Made by a program: the position numbers and the translations under genes. Shown here piece by piece: positions 59,979 to 64,000 of a stretch of DNA of 64,000 bases. The DNA is taken from positions 1,419,139 to 1,483,138 of the forward strand of contig KB722736.1 of assembly GCA_000349905.1 (NCBI GenBank), given 5' to 3'. The notes below the pieces were generated by a model. It was not told where the DNA came from. It made no database searches and saw nothing but the letters and a program-made list of their open reading frames with translations. Every line of letters starts with the position of its first letter. Position 1 is the first letter of the stretch. The stretch comes from Volvariella volvacea V23. Its lineage: Eukaryota; Basidiomycota; Agaricomycetes; Agaricales; Pluteaceae.

Positions 59979-61467
59979 TTATCCTAATATCCGATAGAAG
60001 AAAGGCTGCTCGTCGTCTGCAATCCGAACCAGACATCGACCTCTAGCCAAAGCCAGAATGACTGGGTCGTACGTCTCCGGATGGGCGCTCAGGAACGCGC
60101 GAGGAAGGCTGAACGTAACGCTTCGGAGATGAGGAAGGGTTGAACCGGCTTCGCGCGAGGCGCGCAACCGCCGTTTCACCATGCCCAGAACGCGGTCGAC
60201 GAACAGGAAGAGGGAGATGGTAGAGTCGTGTTTGTAGACCGAGATGCTGAGTGATTCTAGCTTTGAAACGACCTTGCCGCTGATCACGTCCTTCAATATC
60301 CCCGGGGGTATAGAGGGCACTGTATCCTGGAATTTTATGCCTAGCGATTTGAGAGTCGTACCCGTCACTTGGATCGTATCCCAGAGCTCCTCCATCCTCA
60401 CGTCCAAAGCCTCCATGGAGCACGACGAACGGTTGATGAGGTCGCAGAGAGCAGTATGAGACCACCCCAAGCCTTCTCCGGCCCACTTTAGCGAAGTCAA
60501 CTTTGGAGCGATCAGCATGCCCAGAAACGCGTCCGTAACTTCGATGCTCGGGTTTTTCCTCTCTGTACGTGTCTCAATGGGGGACAACGCGAGAGACCGA
60601 AGAGACTGCAAGGTAATTCTAGGGGTTGACAATGTTGAAGAGTCTTGCTGCTCAGGGAGCGTGAACTTGAGCTCTTCCAGCGAATGCTGTACATATCGGA
60701 AAATTGACTCCACCAGGTTGAACGATATCGGGTGGTCCAATTTCAGCCGCACCAGATCCCTCCACGGAAATGTCACCGGCCCACTCCCCAGCGTGCCATG
60801 CCAGCGCTGTACGTGTACGCTCCGCAGGGCTGGGTATTCCGGTCCGTTCCTTGGTGCGTGGGGCCAGGCCGGGTTCGTCACCCCAACTATATGCAGCTCC
60901 TCGAGTCGGGGGAACAGGCTGGGGTCTATAGTGAAGAACGTCGGGACCGCTTCTCTCGCTGCTGGCTTGAACTCGAGTTTCCGGATACGAGTCGAGTGGG
61001 AGACGACGAGATCGTGGATGGGGTGGAAGACTTTCTTCTTGGATCGGTAGTAGTATGGCGTTTCGTCGTGTAGCGATATTTTGATCGATAGAGGGAGGGA
61101 TTTCGCTCGGGGGATCCACGTGTCGAGGAGACGCCGACCGGCGCGCTTGCCCAAGGGCACCGCGCTGCCCCAGGTTGAGTCGTGGTAGTACTCGATCTTC
61201 GTCCACGCCTCTGGGACGTACTGGTGGAGGAGCGTTTTCCATCGCGAGCAGACCTGGGGGAGCACGATCCGTGGCTCGTTTCTCTCTGGAGGCAGCTTCC
61301 AGGGGGATGAGGTGAGGTGGATGAAGATCTCGATGAGGATGTCATCTGGAACGTCAGAGTCGTGGAAGAGGGGCTTGGTTGGGGAAACGAGCTTTAGCTG
61401 CTGTTTGCGTATCGTAGAGGGAGTTAGCGCGGAAGAAACCCACCTCCAGCGTTGGCGTTGAAGGCAT
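59979..61467 (-). CDS. F-box protein D, two exons
   Basis: SCF-type F-box protein. Exon 1 (61467-61444, MPSTPTLE) joins exon 2 (61400-59979) across a 43-nt intron with donor GTGGGT, branch CTAAC and acceptor CAG. The joined start reads MPSTPTLEQLKLVSPTKPLF, then the F-box VPDDILIEIFIHLTSSPWKL and PRIVLPQVCSRWKTLLHQYV with EAWTKIEYY. The rest is leucine-rich as in the other three F-box proteins of the window (LEELHIVG, LRSLALSP, KLTSLKWAG). The stop lies at 59979-59981. It converges on the helicase gene with only 90 bp between stop codons, so 3' UTRs probably overlap. It is more like F-box C in its PW-KLP segment than like A and B. Confidence 0.87.
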
Positions 61468-61689
61468 TGCGGATGGTGGGCTCAGGTGGTGGTGGGGAGT
61501 ATAAATAGTGTGGGACACTGTACCTTGCCTTTATTCTTTTTCAACGTACAACGTACCCCGCCTTCAGGGTGGGGGTGGGGAAGCGATCGACGTGTCACTG
61601 CATATACCATTTTGGGCTTGACAGCCTCCCACATTACTGACACTATTGTGCGAGTCACAAACTCGCCAGCATAACTCAATAGACAAAGA

Positions 61690-62640
61690 GATGTAATCCT
61701 CATGAATCTTGCACCATGGCGGAGGCAGTAGTTGTGCTGGTATATCTCGTTCGATTGCAATCCAAAGTCGTCAGCTCCACAATCCGAAAATGAGGTTGGA
61801 TAGCTAATTATCACGGATCGCTCAACGTATGATATCTGATACAGAAATTGAGCCGTACGAAGACAGAAGAAGACCCAGTCCAGAGCACCCATTGCCCACT
61901 TGACAGCATGGCACACTATTCATTAAGAGCTTGAGAGTTTTGGAACCCCTTTTGAGCACTAAGCAACCTGTAACTCATCTGATATTGCAAGAATTTCGAC
62001 CTCCTCGTCATAAACAGCCAAGATTTCACCTTCACACTTGCTCTGGCTCTCACAACAATGACAGCACATTCAAGGCAGCGAGTATACCCATCCACTACCG
62101 AAACGACCGTCCTAAACTCTTTCTCAACCGGCTCTTCCATGGGCTTTCCGTCTTTCAACGGGGCTTCCAAATCTTCAAAGGAGGCGGTTAATTGGTCCCT
62201 CAGTTTGGCCATATCTCTTGGTGTGAAGGGTATGGTGGGTCGGAGCTGTGTCGTGAGATCATTGACCACTTCCATACATACGGAGGCCTAAGCCTGAGTG
62301 AATGTTGACGGCAGCTTCAAGGCTACTCCAGTCAAATGGACTGCACCCTGCTCGGTCCCTCGGTCAAAGCGGACGTCGTCTGCGTAATGGTTGATGAAAT
62401 TTACGACCTCGTCATGTGTGGGTAGGTATTTGTCAGGTATGTTGACGCATTTGTGGAATGAGTTCTTTTCCGGAATCGGATGGCTAGAAGTGACGATAGT
62501 ATCAGAGGTACCGCTAGGGGAATGTCAACATGGAGGACAGCACCGGCTAGTGGATATGTATGCACATACCTGGAAGTCATGGTAGAACAAATGAATGCCA
62601 GTGTAAGACATGCGCGCAGGAAGTGTCTAGGAACAAAGGA
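61690..62640. repeat. Tandem duplication unit, copy 1
   Basis: Direct repeat of the block at 62960-63890, about 1.25 kb apart. Shared landmarks on the plus strand: GATCGCTCAA...ATGATATCT, ATTGAGYCGTAC, GAGAGTTTTG, GAAACGACCGTC, CCATGGGCTTTCC and CAATTGGTCCCTCAGT-like words. It includes one small minus-strand gene plus its 3' flank. Copy 1 carries about 74 bp (62000-62085) absent from copy 2. Confidence 0.75.
61916..62580 (-). CDS. Hypothetical small protein, tandem copy 1
   Basis: I do not recognise this family. The minus strand starts MTS at 62580, splices (GTATGTG donor at about 62569, CTAG acceptor at about 62516) to GTSDTIVTSSHPIPEKNSFH, then KYLPTHDEVVNFINHYADD. The last clear part, in a frame reached by at least one more splice, is VVNDLTTQLRPTIPFTPRDM, followed by LRDQLTASFEDLEAPLKDGK and EEPVEKEFRTVVSVVDG. 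The final part depends on whether a GTATAC donor near 62085 is used: spliced, it could end EVEILAISDELQVA; unspliced, it runs on to 61916. Predicted to be soluble and mostly helical, about 150-180 residues. The presence of a related second copy supports it being a real gene. Confidence 0.45.
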
Positions 62641-62959
62641 CGACTCCTATCTTAATCCTACTATCCCGGTCGCTTCTATATTTGCATTGCTTATGTATTC
62701 ATGTACCGGTATTCATGTACCGACTATAAAAACCTCGAACTCGCATGTATTCCCTCGTGGAATCAATGCCAGTGTCTCCATTCCCCGAATTTACTCGTCA
62801 TTTAGTCCGGATTGTCACAATAGTGATGAAAGGACTTCTAGTAGACTAACAAATTGGTGAAATTTTATTCTGAAAAGGGGTGGGTGGTGAGTGATGGTGC
62901 AAGATGTGTTGACGAGGGATTGGAGTAACATACCCCTAAAGAGATCGTGGCAGCAGTGG
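62581..62959. other. Spacer between tandem duplication units
   Basis: About 380 bp, with no gene recognised. It contains a local repeat of ATTCATGTACCG at about 62697 and 62710. Confidence 0.4.
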
Positions 62960-63890
62960 CGCAACTGGCATATCTCGGTAGAATTGCAGCCTGACCAGCC
63001 GTTGAATTTTAGGCGTCCAGTTTAATCAACCTCATAATCTGAAAATGAGATTAATTGGCTAAGTGGATCGCTCAATTCATGATATCTAATACAAAAATTG
63101 AGTCGTACAAAGATAGGTGAGAACCTTGTTCAGAACACAAACAACCCAGTTGGTCGCATAAAGTAAGTCACAGGGCGTAGCACTACCCATATAGAGCTGG
63201 AGAGTTTTGAAACCCCTTTTGAACACTAAGGCTCATATTGTCTATACAACATTGCAAGATTTTCGACCTCCAGCCAAGACCCATCCACCACCGAAACGAC
63301 CGTCTTGAACTCTTTCTCAACTGGCTCCTCCATGGGCTTTCCATCTTTCAACACACCCACCAATCCCTCAAACTCGGCATGCAATTGGTCCCTCAGTGTA
63401 GTTACATCGATTGGTCTGAGGCGTATGTCGGATTCAATGTGTCATGAGCGTATCGATCATTTTAGGTACTGCAGCGTCTGCGCTCGGAACGGTCGTGCTT
63501 ATACAGTACTAACCCATCCTCGGGTGGCGATGTCTGTGCTTGAGCGCATGGCGATGGCAGCTTCAAGGCTTGTCCAGTCGAATGGTTCATGTCGCACGGG
63601 CTCTGCTCAGGCTCCGCGCTTGGGTCAGGGTGGACGTTGTCGCTTGTGTGTTGGTTGATGAACTTTATGAGCTCGTGGTGTGTGGGGAGATAATCGTCAG
63701 GTATGTTTAGGTATTCGTGGAATGAGCTTCCTTCCGGAATTGGATGGGAGAAGTAATGATAGTATCAGAGGTATCACTAAGCGAATGTCAATATTGACGA
63801 CAGCACAGGCTAGTGCATGCACATACCTGGAAGCCATGGTAGGATAAACGAATGCCAGTGTAAGACATGCATGTCTAGAATCAGGAGACG
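62960..63890. repeat. Tandem duplication unit, copy 2
   Basis: Second copy of the block at 61690-62640 in the same orientation. Many substitutions and small indels separate the two, so the duplication is not recent. Confidence 0.75.
63240..63837 (-). pseudogene. Tandem copy 2 of the small hypothetical gene, probably damaged
   Basis: The minus strand starts MAS at 63837 with the same first splice (GTATGTGC donor, CTTAG acceptor) and continues DTSDTIITS. Compared with copy 1, one base is missing in the next codons, so the frame that gives HPIPEGSSFHEYLNIPDDYL is out of phase with the start. Later sequence keeps family character: LPTHHELIKFINQHTSD, and EPFDWTSLEAAIAMRSS in a further frame. The last part reads KTVVSVVDGSWLEVENLAM with no trace of the ~74 bp insert present in copy 1. 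An undetected intron could rescue the frame, but a one-base loss inside a shared coding segment is the simpler reading. Confidence 0.4.
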
Positions 63891-64000
63891 ACTCCTTGCA
63901 ATGCACTCCGACTGAGGGTGGTCTCTCGAAAAGGCAAAGCGCCCGGCATAGTGGGATTGAGATAGGACGAGAATCGACAAATAGCGGTCAGATCCAATGT

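Overview
The window looks like a piece of nuclear genome from an Agaricomycete (Basidiomycota). The genes are densely split by short introns of about 43-60 nt with GT(A/G)NGN donors, CTNAY-type branch sites and YAG acceptors. Proteins are rich in disordered linkers. Gene families that are expanded in mushroom-forming fungi recur: F-box proteins, DUF2235 hydrolases and BTB proteins. I cannot name the species from sequence alone. Most genes below were rebuilt by eye by joining exons whose phases agree and whose joined translation matches a family I know; no alignment or RNA evidence was available.

Layout, left to right: the 3' end of an MFS transporter (to 627); three F-box genes (1.26-2.83, 3.44-4.98 and 6.57-8.06 kb), the first two a tandem duplication that includes their upstream regions; a 12-exon DUF2235 alpha/beta-hydrolase (8.18-10.10 kb, minus); AMP deaminase (11.01-15.06 kb, minus) divergent from the SNF1/AMPK beta subunit (15.72-17.86 kb, plus); the N-terminal amidase NTA1 (19.06-20.48 kb); an unknown gene (20.9-22.2 kb); a decayed lineage-specific gene (22.8-23.9 kb, minus); a BTB protein (24.4-26.3 kb, minus) divergent from a tail-anchored aldo-keto reductase (27.1-28.6 kb); and RAD4/XPC (29.75-33.98 kb).

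A complete 8.15 kb LINE retrotransposon follows (35.72-43.87 kb). It has two long intact ORFs overlapping by ATGA, an 18-A tail and a perfect 11-bp target-site duplication. Then come the tRNA m1A58 methyltransferase catalytic subunit TRM61 (45.8-48.3 kb, minus) divergent from a PAS-domain protein (48.6-50.9 kb), a 5.3 kb stretch with no supportable gene, a RecQ-family helicase (56.2-59.9 kb), a fourth F-box gene (60.0-61.5 kb, minus) and a tandemly duplicated small gene with one damaged copy (61.7-63.9 kb, minus).

The genes are mostly unrelated housekeeping and accessory functions. The most suggestive functional neighbourhood is AMP deaminase plus the SNF1 beta subunit, which share one 661-bp intergenic region and both belong to AMP/energy metabolism. 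The best candidate for a biologically active novelty is the intact LINE. I found no clearly new multi-gene system.
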